Positions 42,398 to 52,349 of a stretch of DNA of 64,000 bases are shown here, in pieces. The stretch is from Candidatus Bathyarchaeota archaeon (GTDB lineage Archaea; Thermoproteota; Bathyarchaeia; 40CM-2-53-6; DTGE01): assembly GCA_018396725.1 (NCBI GenBank), contig JAGTRC010000006.1, positions 22,958-86,957 of the forward strand. The letters are read 5' to 3'. How positions within the stretch are numbered: position 1 is the first letter of the stretch; every line of letters starts with the position of its first letter. The notes under the pieces are model-generated. The model searched no databases, was not told the DNA's origin, and saw only the letters and a list, made by a program, of their open reading frames with translations. The translations under genes and the position numbers were made by a program.

Positions 42398-42646
42398 ATG
42401 AGAATTAAAGTTAAACTTGGAGAGAAAGGCCAGTTAGTTATACCAAAGATTGTAAGAGAACATATAGGTCTGCATGAAAAGGGTTACGCCGTAATTGAAG
42501 TGAAAGAGAAATCTCTAGAGATAAAACCGCTTACTAAAGAAGATATAGTGAAGGAATGGAGGGAGATAGCTGAGAGATATGGTGGCGACCTAATAAAGCT
42601 GGGATGGGTGTATGGCGATAAACTTTACGAAGAGGAATTTGGATGA
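42398..42646 (+). CDS. vapB: VapB antitoxin, AbrB/SpoVT type
   Basis: The 82-residue protein begins IKVKLGEKGQLVIPKIVREH, the AbrB-type DNA-binding hairpin, then VIEVKEKSLEIKPL and a toxin-binding helix. It overlaps vapC by ATGA. Codon use is more A+T-rich than in neighbouring core genes, suggesting acquisition. Confidence 0.9.
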   Translation: MRIKVKLGEKGQLVIPKIVREHIGLHEKGYAVIEVKEKSLEIKPLTKEDIVKEWREIAERYGGDLIKLGWVYGDKLYEEEFG

Positions 42647-43038
42647 TCTACTTGGATGCGAACTTCTTTGTCTTCGCCCTCTTAGATACCGGTACCAAAG
42701 GTCTGAACGCATCAAGGATACAGGAAAGTATAGTCGAAGGTAGGGAGGCGGTTACCTCCGTCTTATCCCTGGATGAATTAATGTGGATTCTTATAAAAAA
42801 TAGGAGGCGGGAATTGATCAGAAGGGCTATCGAAGGGATATATGCGACACCCAATTTAACGGTAAGAGAGGTGGATTCCGACGTGCCATTGTTCGCCCTT
42901 GATTTTATGGAGAAGTATGATCTCAAACCTAGGGATGCTTTCCACGTCGCCGTCATGAAGAGCCTGGGCGTCAACGAGATCGTCAGCGACGATCCCGATT
43001 TTGACAGGATAGAATGGATTAAAAGGATTAAAATTTAG
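42643..43038 (+). CDS. vapC: VapC toxin, PIN-domain ribonuclease
   Basis: The 131-residue protein is intact: MIYLDANFFVFALLDTGTKG, VTSVLSLDELMWIL, LKPRDAFHVAVMKSLG and EIVSDDPDFDRI provide all PIN acidic positions. It is translationally coupled to vapB. Confidence 0.92.
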   Translation: MIYLDANFFVFALLDTGTKGLNASRIQESIVEGREAVTSVLSLDELMWILIKNRRRELIRRAIEGIYATPNLTVREVDSDVPLFALDFMEKYDLKPRDAFHVAVMKSLGVNEIVSDDPDFDRIEWIKRIKI

Positions 43039-43382
43039 AGGATGGCCATAAAATTGGGAGGAAATAACCCTTTACAGAGGCGACAGATGCTTCTGCTCTT
43101 CACTAGGTTCAAGTTTTAACCCGCACGCCCCATCCAATAAGTCGCTTGACACCTCCAACCCCTTTCTATGATTCTGCTTCTTGGGCCGTGAAGCTCGAGC
43201 CTGGGAATCGAGGTATCAGAGATCAGAAACGATATAGACGTTGGACCCCTGGGCCTAAGGAAAACCGAAACTAAGACGGCCGCGAAAAACTTCTATTTCT
43301 ACATCTCGCGCATGGACATCATACGCTACATCCCGAGCCTTTAGCCTTTAAAAGCTGGGGAGGAGAAGCTGAACTCGAAGTT
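43039..43382. other. Gene-free spacer
   Basis: About 340 bases between vapC and tRNA-Thr. Scraps of open frame without motifs are seen. Nothing else is recognised. Confidence 0.35.
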
Positions 43383-43458
43383 TGGAGCCTCGGGCGGGCT
43401 TCGAACCCGCGACTTGCAGCTTACGAGGCTGCCGCTCTACCAGCTGAGCCACCGAGGC
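43383..43458 (-). tRNA. tRNA-Thr (anticodon CGT)
   Basis: The minus strand folds as a cloverleaf: acceptor GCCTCGG/CCGAGGC, D-arm GCTC...GAGC, anticodon stem GCAGC/GCTGC with loop CTCGTAA, and T-arm GCGGG-TTCGAAG-CCCGC. The anticodon CGT reads ACG (Thr). The discriminator is U and CCA is encoded (43383-43385). No intron. Confidence 0.93.
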
Positions 43459-43514
43459 CTCAAAATTAATTAGGAGATGGTGTAAGCCAAGATTTAAGCA
43501 CTTCTGATGCCTCT

Positions 43515-44516
43515 ATGGCCTTGGGGGATGGACGCGGTATGGCGTTGACGGAGCGCCGAGCCATACGGATAATATCGGAGAATATCCGGCGGGATCCTAG
43601 GGTTCTCCTGCCCTACGGGGATGATGCTTCAGCGATCCCCGTGGGTGCTGGAGCAATCGTCTTGAAGGCCGATATGCTCGTCAGGGCTACGGATGCGCCG
43701 AGGGGCATGACCTTCAGGCAGATGGCCATGAAGGCCGTTACGTCGACGGTCAGCGACCTGGCTGCGAAGGGGGTTAAACCTGAGGTGCTCCTCGTATCTT
43801 TGGCCCTGCCCCGTGGAACCACCTCGAGGCAGGTCAGGGAACTAGCCTTAGGGCTAGACGAGGCCGCGAACCTTTACGGGGCTTACATCCTAGGCGGGGA
43901 TCTAAACGAGGGACCAGACCTCATAATAGACTGTGTGGCGTTGGCCCAGTCGGATCCTGGGAGGCTCATACCCAGGGATGGAGCGAAGCCGGGGGACATC
44001 ATCGCCACCACAGGCGCCTACGGGAACCCTCCAGCGGCCCTGAAGCTGTTCCATGAACGATTAAGGATCGACCTGCCCGAACCCGTGGCGGCGAAGCTCA
44101 GGGAGGCCCTCTACGAGCCTAAAGCCCACCTGAAGGAGGGGTTAGCCCTAGCTGGTTTAGCCTCGGCCTCGATAGACTCCAGCGACGGCCTAGCCTGGTC
44201 GATCCATGAGATAGCCCGGATGAGCCGGGTCAAGGCCGTCCTCACAGACGTACCCATAAGCATGGAGGCCGTCCAATTCGCGGAGAAGGCTGGGGTGAAC
44301 CCGTTGAGCCTAGCCCTCTACGGGGGAGAGGAATACAACATAGTCGCCACAATAAACCCGGAGAACTGGACGAAAGCCCTGGAGAGCGTGGAGGACGCCG
44401 GAGGGGAACTCCACAGAATAGGATATGTAACGGAGGGGAGGGGCGTATACCTGGAGAAGGGGGATGGGGAAGCCGTGACGATAGAGCCGAGGGGATGGGA
44501 ACACCTTAGGAACTAA
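43515..44516 (+). CDS. thiL: Thiamine-monophosphate kinase
   Basis: The 333-residue PurM-fold kinase phosphorylates thiamine monophosphate to the diphosphate. Motifs are LLPYGDDASAIPVG, VSDLAAKGVKPEVLL, GGDLNEGPDLIIDCVALA and SIDSSDGLAWSIHE, ending with YGGEEYNIVAT. The start could be ATG 43515 or ATG 43539 (MALTERRAIRI), which fits the family better and follows GGGGGATGG. No other thiamine genes are near. Confidence 0.93.
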   Translation: MALGDGRGMALTERRAIRIISENIRRDPRVLLPYGDDASAIPVGAGAIVLKADMLVRATDAPRGMTFRQMAMKAVTSTVSDLAAKGVKPEVLLVSLALPRGTTSRQVRELALGLDEAANLYGAYILGGDLNEGPDLIIDCVALAQSDPGRLIPRDGAKPGDIIATTGAYGNPPAALKLFHERLRIDLPEPVAAKLREALYEPKAHLKEGLALAGLASASIDSSDGLAWSIHEIARMSRVKAVLTDVPISMEAVQFAEKAGVNPLSLALYGGEEYNIVATINPENWTKALESVEDAGGELHRIGYVTEGRGVYLEKGDGEAVTIEPRGWEHLRN

Positions 44517-44554
44517 TCAGTTAAGAAGAGAAAACAACAAAACATCTCTTTGCA

Positions 44555-44905
44555 TTAGGTTTGATTTGCTTCGATTTCCTTGAGTATTTCTGAGATTTGA
44601 GTTTTAAATTCTGGTAGTTTCATCCTCACCGTTTCCCAAACTAAATCTAAATCTACGCCGAAATACTGATGGATTAATTTATCCCTCATCCCAGCGATCT
44701 CTTTCCATGGAATTTGAGGATGCTTCGATTTCAATCCCTCGCTTAAGTTCTTGGTTGCTTCCCCAATTATTTCAAGTCCTCTTAAAACTGCGTACTGCTT
44801 TTCAACATTGGCAAGGAAATCTTCCTTATAAACTCCTTCGATGAACTTCTCTATATTCGATGCAGCCTCTATGATGTGTTTGAGGTAGGCCCTATCCTTT
44901 CTCAT
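44555..44905 (-). CDS. hepT: HepT-type HEPN toxin (DUF86)
   Basis: The 116-residue helical protein has MRDKLIHQYFGVDLDLVW, the R-x4-H-x-Y RNase motif of HepT (RDKLIHQY), plus RGLEIIGEATKNLS. It overlaps by 14 bases the upstream MntA gene. It would be kept inactive by AMPylation of the motif tyrosine by MntA. It is intact. Confidence 0.92.
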   Translation of the reverse strand: MRKDRAYLKHIIEAASNIEKFIEGVYKEDFLANVEKQYAVLRGLEIIGEATKNLSEGLKSKHPQIPWKEIAGMRDKLIHQYFGVDLDLVWETVRMKLPEFKTQISEILKEIEANQT

Positions 44906-45227
44906 AGATAACTCTCATTTCCCTTTTTACATCGTCGATTATGTAGGGGTTTATGCTGCTGAAAATCCCGAGGTCAACTTTCCTCCCAAAGATCTCCGTT
45001 AACTCCTCCTCCACCTTTACGAGGTCCAGGAGGGATTTCCGTGCGTTTTTATCGAATTCGATGGCTACATCTACATCGCTTTTTAAGTTTTGCTCCCCCC
45101 TAACAAAAGAGCCGAAAACCGCCATAAAAACTATATCGTTCCTCCGACAAATTTCAGCTAGCCTCTCCTCCAGCCCGCTCTTCCTCAGCTCCTCCGGCAA
45201 ATTTTGAATCTCGATTTTGATGGCCAT
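44892..45227 (-). CDS. mntA: MntA-type nucleotidyltransferase antitoxin
   Basis: The 111-residue protein has [20 protein letters not shown], the G-S-F-x-R-G...S-D-V-D catalytic signature, and [15 protein letters not shown]. The frame is open up to 45452, but that region covers a low-quality Gly/Pro/Arg-rich extension. The start is set at ATG 45227 ([16 protein letters not shown]), with a TTTAAATT TATA-like box about 25-35 bases upstream. It pairs with hepT downstream. Confidence 0.88.
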   Translation of the reverse strand: MAIKIEIQNLPEELRKSGLEERLAEICRRNDIVFMAVFGSFVRGEQNLKSDVDVAIEFDKNARKSLLDLVKVEEELTEIFGRKVDLGIFSSINPYIIDDVKREMRVIYEKG

Positions 45228-45463
45228 ACCTTGTTTTTTGAAGGTTTCTTTGAATTTAAACCTTTTCCAAGTCTTCGGAGACGGAATCTCCCCTGCCAGC
45301 CTGGAGTCGAGTCCGAGACCCTTCAACCCGTCCCGATCTGGAGGCTCGCCGGCCCCTCCCCTGGATCTATGGGTGGACCGCGGGGAGCCCAGCCGCCCAG
45401 CCCCGGAGGACCCTCTAAGACACTCCCAGTCCTCAGCCGTCGACTGTTCCATCCGGAGAATGG

Positions 45464-45540
45464 TGGCGGGCCCGCGGGGATTCGAACCCCGGACCTCCGG
45501 CTTAGAGGGCCAGCGCTCTATCCAGCTGAGCTACGGGCCC
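45464..45540 (-). tRNA. tRNA-Arg (anticodon TCT)
   Basis: The minus strand folds as acceptor GGGCCCG/CGGGCCC, D-arm GCTC...GAGC, anticodon stem CTGGC/GCCGG with loop CCTCTAA, and T-arm CGGGG-TTCGAAT-CCCCG. The anticodon TCT reads AGA. The discriminator is G and CCA is encoded (45464-45466). It is just downstream of leuS, same strand. Confidence 0.93.
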
Positions 45541-45612
45541 AGTTCCTCCTACGTTGAGGCTCGTCGGCGGCACGGGTATTACAGGGCGTCTGGAATCCAT
45601 AAAGTTTCCGGA

Positions 45613-48525
45613 TCAGCCTGGGCGTTCCACCTCTATGTGGATGGCGGGCTTGAGGGGTTCAGCCCTTGCAGCCCTCCCTGCTGGATCCACTTTTTCAGGG
45701 TCATCCTCCGAGTATACTTCGACCGGGAGGCTGAGCTCCCCCTCCAGATACTTCGAGAATTCCCTCAGTAGCTCGTATTCATTGAAGCTTTCCAGGAATG
45801 CCCTACGCCTAGCCTTCACGGGTTCAGGGGTCCTAGCCGCATCGGTGACCCAGCCTTTAACCGTTCTAGCCAGCTTATCGACCTCGCCGACTCCCCCCGC
45901 CGCCACGGCCTTCAAGGCTTCGCCCATGGATGCCCCTTCAAGGATGAGCCTGTACGCTTCGAGTTTAGCCTTCGAGGCCGAGTATAACCTGATCTTTAAG
46001 GGTTTACCCTTCAGGATCCTGCATAGATCCTTGGCATCGTCTAATACGCGGTCCAGGATGGCTACAGCCTCCTCCACGCCCTCGTCCAAGGCCTTTAGAT
46101 CCGCCTCAGGCCACTCCGCCCTGGACACCAGGCCGTCCCCTAGGAGGCTCCATATCTCCTCGCACAGGAAGGGGGCGAAGGGCGCCAACAACCTAACCCT
46201 CAGATCCAAGATCCTCCTGAGCAGGCCGGGGTTCACCCCGTCTCCGCCCCTGATCGATGCTAGACGGACGTATTTGCCCATCTCCTGGTCTAACAGGTAT
46301 AGGATGAGCTGCAGGGCATCCCTGAACCTGAGCTCCTCCATGGCGAGGGTTGCATCCCTTATTATCCTGTTGATCCTGCTCCAAAGCCACCTCTCGGGGA
46401 GGCCCCAGTCCCCCTCGGGCTCGGATGGGCCGGCTAGGACGTTGAGGGCCCAGGAGTACAGGCGTTCAAGCCTTTCCCTCATGCTCCTAGCCAACGCCGG
46501 GCTGAAGTCCACGTCCTGGAGGAGCCCCGCCGTAGCCACTAGGCTCAGCCTCAGGGGGTCGACGGCGAACTCTCGGACGGCCTCCCTGAGCGGAATTATG
46601 TTGCCGAAGGACTTGGACATCTTCTTCCCCTCCATCAGGACGCTCCCGTTGACCACGATGCTCCTGGGCCAATGCTCCCTCGGAAATATGGCTGCATGGT
46701 TGAATATGAAGAAGGTTAGATGGTTTGGGATCAGATCCCTGCCTGAGTGGCGGCTATCCAATGGATAGAAGTAGGTGAACTCCCGCCTCATCTCCAAGAG
46801 GAAACCCGCATCCATCCCCGTCCGGTCCGAGATCTCCCCGGGATCGCCTTCGCCTAGGAGTATATAGTCGAATACTTGGGGGGTGAGCTTCTCCGCGGGC
46901 ACCCTCCTCAGGTGATGGGCTATCGTGTAGTAGGCCATGTATATCACGGAGTCTGAGAGGCTTTCGATTATCCATTCCTTATCCCATGGGAGCGGGGTTC
47001 CAAGCCCCTCGCTCCTGGCGCACGCCTTCCCTTTAAGCCATCCTATCGTATGCTCGAATTCTACGCGGACCTCCTCGGGGATTATCCTCATCCCCTCCAG
47101 GCAGGCTCTAGCCATCTCCTTCCAGGATTCATCCCCATAGTTTATGAACCATTGATCCTCGAATATCTTGACCAGGCACTCCCCGCCGCATCTGCAGAGC
47201 ACGGGCCTGTTAATTATCTCGTATATCCGGTCGCCTGAGCCTTCCCGGAGGAGATCATCCTTGACCATCTCCTTAGCCTTGGAGACAGGTAACCCTGAAT
47301 AAGAGGGGATATCCCTCCTCATGAAGCCTAGGTGATACTCCTTACTGTAGACCTCCTCCGTGGCGTCTACGAGGCGGGGGTCATCCTGATCCTTTACGCC
47401 CATCCTCTCGACGACGTCCCTCGCAGGCACCTCCGAGAACCCTTCAACCTCTATCACCGGGATAGGCTTCAACCCGTCCAGGATAGAGGGGAGGACACCG
47501 TATCTCTCGAGGAGCTCCGCGCCTTTATCCCTCAGGTCCTTTAAGGCTTGGTAGTCGAAGGGGGCATGCGCGGGCACCGACATCACCACCCCGGTGGCGT
47601 TTCCGGGATCCACGAAGGAGGCGGGTAGAATGGGGATCCTCAGCCCGGTGACGGGGTTCTCCGCGTATCCTCCTATGAGGCGGCTGCCCTGGAAGCTCCC
47701 CTTAACGGATACGCTCCTCCCAAGATATTTGAGCTTCTCAGCACCCCTGTCGGTTAGGATCCATTCCTCCCCGTCCACCTGGGCTTCCACATAGACGGCT
47801 TCAGGGTTGACCCAGATATTGGTTACGCCGAAGACCGTCTCAGGCCTCAGGGTGGCCGTGGGCAGTATCTTACCGTTGAAGCGGAACTTTATGAGGGTGA
47901 ACTCCCCTATCTCAGGCTCCTTATCCCCTATCGTGTCGTGTTGGCCTACGGGGCTGCCGCAGCTGGGGCACCAGCCGACGGGGTGGCTTCCCCGGCTTAT
48001 CAACCCTTTCTCCTTGAGCTTATGGAACTGCCATTCTATGAATCGGCTGTACTGGGGGTCGATGGTGGTGAACTCCCGGCGCCAGTCTATGGAGTAGCCC
48101 ATCTCCCTCATCCCATCCTTGATCTCCCTGTGGAAATACCTGGCTATGTTCAGGGGTTCATGGAAGCCCTCCATGATCTCCCGTGGAACCCTGTAGATTT
48201 TGAGGAATGTCTCCTCCAGCTCCTTATCCCCCGCCCTCAACCTTTTGGACATGGCGAGTATGGGGGTTCCGGTGTAATGGAAGGCCATGGGGAATAGGAC
48301 GTTGTACCCCCTCATGCGCAGGTATCTAGCGTACACGTCCGTTATCGTATAGGTTCTTCCATGCCCTATGTGCTGCGGGGAATTGGGATATGGATAAGCC
48401 ACCGTTATGAAGAATTTACGCTTCCCGGGATCCGGGTCCGCCTCGAATATGCGGCTCTCCTCCCAGGCCTTCAACCATTTCCGCTCTATCCCTCTCCAAT
48501 CCAGGATGGGCTTCGAACCCCTCAT
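45613..48525 (-). CDS. leuS: Leucyl-tRNA synthetase (archaeal type)
   Basis: The 970-residue class I synthetase has PYPNSPQHIGHGRTY (HIGH at 52-55), the CP1 editing domain with TLRPETVFGVTNIWVN, and KMSKSFGNI near 637. The C-terminal anticodon-binding domain is archaeal/eukaryotic-like, without the bacterial leucine-specific insertion pattern. It overlaps alaS by 4 bases, giving an order rpl12-alaS-leuS. It is complete. Confidence 0.97.
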   Translation of the reverse strand: MRGSKPILDWRGIERKWLKAWEESRIFEADPDPGKRKFFITVAYPYPNSPQHIGHGRTYTITDVYARYLRMRGYNVLFPMAFHYTGTPILAMSKRLRAGDKELEETFLKIYRVPREIMEGFHEPLNIARYFHREIKDGMREMGYSIDWRREFTTIDPQYSRFIEWQFHKLKEKGLISRGSHPVGWCPSCGSPVGQHDTIGDKEPEIGEFTLIKFRFNGKILPTATLRPETVFGVTNIWVNPEAVYVEAQVDGEEWILTDRGAEKLKYLGRSVSVKGSFQGSRLIGGYAENPVTGLRIPILPASFVDPGNATGVVMSVPAHAPFDYQALKDLRDKGAELLERYGVLPSILDGLKPIPVIEVEGFSEVPARDVVERMGVKDQDDPRLVDATEEVYSKEYHLGFMRRDIPSYSGLPVSKAKEMVKDDLLREGSGDRIYEIINRPVLCRCGGECLVKIFEDQWFINYGDESWKEMARACLEGMRIIPEEVRVEFEHTIGWLKGKACARSEGLGTPLPWDKEWIIESLSDSVIYMAYYTIAHHLRRVPAEKLTPQVFDYILLGEGDPGEISDRTGMDAGFLLEMRREFTYFYPLDSRHSGRDLIPNHLTFFIFNHAAIFPREHWPRSIVVNGSVLMEGKKMSKSFGNIIPLREAVREFAVDPLRLSLVATAGLLQDVDFSPALARSMRERLERLYSWALNVLAGPSEPEGDWGLPERWLWSRINRIIRDATLAMEELRFRDALQLILYLLDQEMGKYVRLASIRGGDGVNPGLLRRILDLRVRLLAPFAPFLCEEIWSLLGDGLVSRAEWPEADLKALDEGVEEAVAILDRVLDDAKDLCRILKGKPLKIRLYSASKAKLEAYRLILEGASMGEALKAVAAGGVGEVDKLARTVKGWVTDAARTPEPVKARRRAFLESFNEYELLREFSKYLEGELSLPVEVYSEDDPEKVDPAGRAARAEPLKPAIHIEVERPG

Positions 48526-51278
48526 CCCTCCAGCATCCCCCTCAGGATCTCCTCCGCCTCCGCGAGGGCTCTAGGTATCCCTGAGGCATCGACGCCCCCC
48601 GCCTGGCCGAAGTAGGGTTTGCCTCCCCCACCGCCCCTTATATACGGGGCTAGGGCCTTAGCCGCCTCGCCGGCATTCACCCCCTTCAAGATGGCCTCCC
48701 CCCCAGCCGATACGAGTATCCTGGCGGCTCCCCTATCCCTGAACGCCAGGACCGCGACCGCGTATGGATCCCTCCTGGCTATCAGGCTTGAGACCTCCAC
48801 GGCTTCGGCCTCCCCCACGTCCCCGAGGTCCACCGCTACGAGTTTGATCCCATCCACCTCAGCCGCCCCGCTCAAAAGCTCCTCCGCCTTCCTCGCCGAT
48901 GCGGCCCTCACGTACCTGGAGAGCTCCTTCTCCAGGGCCTTCTCCCTCTCCCTGAGCGCCTCCACGGCTTGGACCATCTCATCCCTCGGAGCCCTAAGGG
49001 CTTCGCCGAGCTCCTCAAGGATCCTGTAGGCCTCCTGTATATGCCTTAGGGCTTGGGGGCCCGTCGCGAATATGAGCCTCTCCACGCCGTCCTGGGGATG
49101 CTCCACATTCAATATCTTTATGAGGCCTACCTGCCCCGTGGTTTGGCAGTGGGTTCCCCCGCAGGCCTCCACGTCCCATTCCCCTATCTTTATTATTCGA
49201 AGCTCCTTTCCAGGTACGGCTCCTCCCTGGTATATCCTGAAGCCGTAGAGCCTCTCAGCCTCCTCCCTAGGCATCCAGGAGGCCTCCACAGGTATATCCT
49301 GGACCACCACGTTGCAGGCCATCTCCTCGAGGAGGGCCACCTCCCTGGAGGTTAAGTGGCGGTAATGAGTTATATCCAGGCGGCTCCTATCGGCCTCTTT
49401 ACGGGCCCCCGCCTGCCATGCATGGCTTCCCAGGAGCCTCCGGGCGGCCCCTATGAGGATGTGAGTGGCTGTATGATGCCTCATGAGGCTCAGCCTCCTC
49501 TCCCAGTCTATCTCCCCTATCACCTCGGCTCCAACCGGCGGCGGCTGATCCCCCTCCCCCACCTTGTGGAGGATCACGTTACCTATCTTCTGGACGTCCA
49601 CGACCCGGATCCTCCTATCGTTGAAGCTTAGATGGCCTTGATCCGCGACTTGGCCTCCGCTCTCAGGGTAGAAGGCCGTCCTGTCGAGCACCACGTATAC
49701 ATCATCTATTACTCGTAGGACCTCCGCCTTGAACCTCTTAACCTCAGGCCTCTCATAGTAGAGGATCACGGTAGGGTTTATCCCCTCAACCCTCGCCTTA
49801 AGCCCATCCTCCAGGGTGTCAGGGGAAGCCCTAAGGGTTGAATGCCTCTGGGCTATCCGGCTGTAGAAGTCCTCCGGCGGGTTCACAGCCATGTCCAGGG
49901 CCAGCTCCCCCACAGTTTCAGGATCTAAGCCGTGGGAGTCGTAGAGCTGGGTTAAAACCTCTGCAGGTATCTCTCCTAATCCCCTGTCCTTTAATTGTCC
50001 AACGATCCTGTTGAGCTTCTCAACCCCCTTCTTGAGGGTTCTCTTATACTTCTCGGTTTCCACGTTGAGGGCGTCCAGGATCTCGGATCTCATCTCCCTG
50101 AGCTGGGTGAAGGCTTTACCCCAGTGGTGGATCTGCAGCTCCACGATCCTCAGGATAAAATCATATTCCAGCCCCAGCCGTCTCAGCATCCTCAGGGTTC
50201 TACGGGCCAGCAGGCGGGCCAGGTATCCCTCCTCGACGTTTGAGGGTATGACCCCCTCTGAGAGTATGAAGGCTAGGGCCTTGGTGTGATCGGCTATCGC
50301 GTAGATGGCTTCCATATCCGATAGGGCTTCATTTACCTCCCCGGGGTCCATGTCGAGGAGCTCAGCCAGCCTCCTCCGCGCCTCGACGCGGTTCTCGTGG
50401 AGTTCCAGGTTGAGGGTGCTCGAGAGCCGCGTGCTCTCAGCCATCAGCCTCGGGTCGAGTTTTACACCGGATTCTCCTGCGATCTCCTCGATGACCTGGG
50501 GGTAGATGGGGTGGAAGCCGCTCGGGGAGCCTTGGGTGAGCCAGGTCCAACGCTCTATGCCGTATCCCGTGTCGACGGTCCTGATGGGCAGCTCCGTCAA
50601 CCCTCCATCCTCCACCTTGTACTTCATGAAAACCAGGGTTGAGATCTCTAAACCTGAGATGCACGCCTCTACATCCGGTCCCGCGTTTCCCCCGCCGGAC
50701 CAGAAATGCTCCTTATAGGCTACGTCCTCGGACCTGACCCCTAAGCCCTCGGTTAGGAGTTCATGGTGGAGCCTTATGGTCTCGTCTTTCCAGTAGATCT
50801 CCCTGCCTGGGAAGTTGAAGGCGTGGGCGCCCCCCATCTCGAATATGGTGAGGTGCCTCCCATTAGTGGGTCCCACTAGGTCTAGATCCGTTAATCTTAT
50901 GCAGGGCTGGCTTACCACGAGGGGGTTTGCGGGTGGAGGGATCACGCCCTCCGTCACGTAAGGCTGGAAGTTGTAGATGGATGCGCCGACCAGGTATACG
51001 TCATCGCGCCACCTGGCGACTATCGGGTAAGGCGGTATCGGCTTATGGCCGTGGGCGTCGAAGTATCCTATGAACTTATCCCTCATCTCGTCTAGGGTGT
51101 ACCTCGCCTTAGTCGGGGGGTCCCCTATGAAGGTGTAGGGTTGGCAGGGGGCGTCCCCGCAGTTCCTCGAGTCGGGGTTCTGGGTCCAATAAAAGGATCC
51201 GCATACTGGACATCTAAGACGTATAAACTCGTTGTCCTTGAAGAAAGGGATGGAGAACTCCTCTTCCCCTATCTCCAT
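48522..51278 (-). CDS. alaS: Alanyl-tRNA synthetase (archaeal type)
   Basis: The 918-residue class II synthetase has the archaeal N-terminal zinc-like region (RCPVCGSFYW...RNCGDAPC) and the catalytic core with EMGGAHAFNFPGREIYWKDE. The editing domain has HTATHIL near 609 and CGGTHC near 708, and the C-terminal DHHA1-type domain ends GGGGGKPYFGQAGG. It lies 31 bases after the P1 gene, an archaeally conserved order. Confidence 0.97.
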   Translation of the reverse strand: MEIGEEEFSIPFFKDNEFIRLRCPVCGSFYWTQNPDSRNCGDAPCQPYTFIGDPPTKARYTLDEMRDKFIGYFDAHGHKPIPPYPIVARWRDDVYLVGASIYNFQPYVTEGVIPPPANPLVVSQPCIRLTDLDLVGPTNGRHLTIFEMGGAHAFNFPGREIYWKDETIRLHHELLTEGLGVRSEDVAYKEHFWSGGGNAGPDVEACISGLEISTLVFMKYKVEDGGLTELPIRTVDTGYGIERWTWLTQGSPSGFHPIYPQVIEEIAGESGVKLDPRLMAESTRLSSTLNLELHENRVEARRRLAELLDMDPGEVNEALSDMEAIYAIADHTKALAFILSEGVIPSNVEEGYLARLLARRTLRMLRRLGLEYDFILRIVELQIHHWGKAFTQLREMRSEILDALNVETEKYKRTLKKGVEKLNRIVGQLKDRGLGEIPAEVLTQLYDSHGLDPETVGELALDMAVNPPEDFYSRIAQRHSTLRASPDTLEDGLKARVEGINPTVILYYERPEVKRFKAEVLRVIDDVYVVLDRTAFYPESGGQVADQGHLSFNDRRIRVVDVQKIGNVILHKVGEGDQPPPVGAEVIGEIDWERRLSLMRHHTATHILIGAARRLLGSHAWQAGARKEADRSRLDITHYRHLTSREVALLEEMACNVVVQDIPVEASWMPREEAERLYGFRIYQGGAVPGKELRIIKIGEWDVEACGGTHCQTTGQVGLIKILNVEHPQDGVERLIFATGPQALRHIQEAYRILEELGEALRAPRDEMVQAVEALREREKALEKELSRYVRAASARKAEELLSGAAEVDGIKLVAVDLGDVGEAEAVEVSSLIARRDPYAVAVLAFRDRGAARILVSAGGEAILKGVNAGEAAKALAPYIRGGGGGKPYFGQAGGVDASGIPRALAEAEEILRGMLEG

Positions 51279-51309
51279 GGAATGGTTCTCCTAGCATGTT
51301 TAGAAGGGT

Positions 51310-51615
51310 TCAGCCGAAGAGGGCTCCCAGACCTTCCAGGGCCTCTTCCTCCTTCTTCTCCTCCTCTTTAGGCTTCTCCTCCTTCTTCTCCACGGCCGGC
51401 TTCGCCTCAGCCGGCTGGACGGGGACGGCGGCCGGAGCTGAGACGGCGGCCTTAAGGGCCTCGTCGATGTCTATCTCGGATAACGCTGCCACTAAGGCTT
51501 TAACCCTGTTCTCGTCGGGGTTTATTCCCGCCGCTGAGAGCACGTCCTTAAGGTTCTTCTCGTCCACGGGCTTCCCAGCGGAATGCAGGAGGAGAGCCGC
51601 ATATATGTAGTTCAT
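51310..51615 (-). CDS. rpl12: Ribosomal protein P1 (L12 stalk)
   Basis: The 101-residue acidic stalk protein has [20 protein letters not shown] and [16 protein letters not shown] at the dimerising N-terminus, an Ala/Pro-rich hinge, a Lys/Glu run, and the factor-binding C-terminus [11 protein letters not shown]. It is typical of archaeal P1 and forms an operon with alaS. Confidence 0.95.
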   Translation of the reverse strand: MNYIYAALLLHSAGKPVDEKNLKDVLSAAGINPDENRVKALVAALSEIDIDEALKAAVSAPAAVPVQPAEAKPAVEKKEEKPKEEEKKEEEALEGLGALFG

Positions 51616-51960
51616 GGGTCATCGCACCTCCAAGTCCCTTGATCCTCAACCCTCCAACCCTTATAAAGCTTAACCCTATAGGGGGAAGTACTGGGATTTC
51701 AACTTTTCCCTCCACAGCCGCTTCGTTGGGCGGCTCGGCGCCCAACCCTTCTCCTTTACAGCTTTATCGGTGAACGATCCCCTAGCGATGGCTGAATGAT
51801 GGAAACCAGGCGGTCCATGCCACCCTCATCGGCGGCCTCGAGTAACCTCCGCCTCTTGACAGCGCCGCATGGATGGACGGTTACACTTATAAACTCGATC
51901 ATATATGATTTATCTACCGCTAGATGTGATTGTGTAACGATGCTGTTGGGAGGTCTGATA

Positions 51961-52236
51961 ATGAGCCAGGAGAACCAGGTGTTGATTGGTAAGAAGCCCT
52001 TAATGAACTATGTGGTAGCGAGTTTAACATTGTTCAACCATGGGGCGAGCGAGGTCGTCCTCAGGGCCCGGGGCAGGGCGATATCGAGGGCTGTAGACGT
52101 GGCTGAGATGCTGAGGAGGGTCTTCCTGAAGGATCTCGTGGTGAAGTCTATTACGATAGGCTCCGAAGAGGTTCAACGCGCTGAAGGCGGCGTCGCGAAC
52201 GTGTCCATAATGGAGATAACCCTCAAGAAGAAGTAG
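51961..52236 (+). CDS. alba: Alba DNA/RNA-binding chromatin protein
   Basis: The 91-residue protein has NQVLIGKKPLMNYVVASLTL, then VLRARGRAISRAVDVAEMLR and ITIGSEEVQ. The lysines of IGKKP are the nucleic-acid-binding and acetylation site region. The frame is open to 51796, but ATG 51961 is chosen because Alba starts here and GGGAGGT lies 6 bases upstream. An A+T-rich promoter (CATATATGATTTA) precedes. A hairpin and T-run follow the stop. Confidence 0.93.
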   Translation: MSQENQVLIGKKPLMNYVVASLTLFNHGASEVVLRARGRAISRAVDVAEMLRRVFLKDLVVKSITIGSEEVQRAEGGVANVSIMEITLKKK

Positions 52237-52239
52237 TCT

Positions 52240-52272
52240 AGGGGCGGCGCCCCTCAACCCTACGGTTTTTTT
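52240..52272 (+). terminator. Hairpin-plus-T-run terminator of alba
   Basis: AGGGGC-GGC-GCCCCT (52240-52254) starts 4 bases after the alba stop codon and is followed by a 7-T run at 52266-52272. T-runs terminate archaeal transcription; the hairpin may help. Confidence 0.65.
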
Positions 52273-52320
52273 CCAGCGTCGAAGCAGGGTCATGGGGGTG
52301 AAGCCGCCTAAAGGAGCAGC

Positions 52321-52349
52321 CCGGAGGCCTGTCGAGGCCTCCCTCGGGT
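52321..52349. repeat. Strong G+C hairpin between alba and the OB-fold gene
   Basis: GGAGGCC-TGTCGA-GGCCTCC (52323-52342) is a perfect 7-bp stem, flanked by CCC and TCGGG that can extend it. The adjacent GGTTCGTATCC looks like a tRNA T-arm, but no cloverleaf can be completed. Confidence 0.4.

Noticed and set aside
45228..45452. 75-residue extension of MntA
   Set aside because: Gly/Pro/Arg-rich and unlike any MNT protein; ATG 45227 with an upstream TATA-like box fits the family length.
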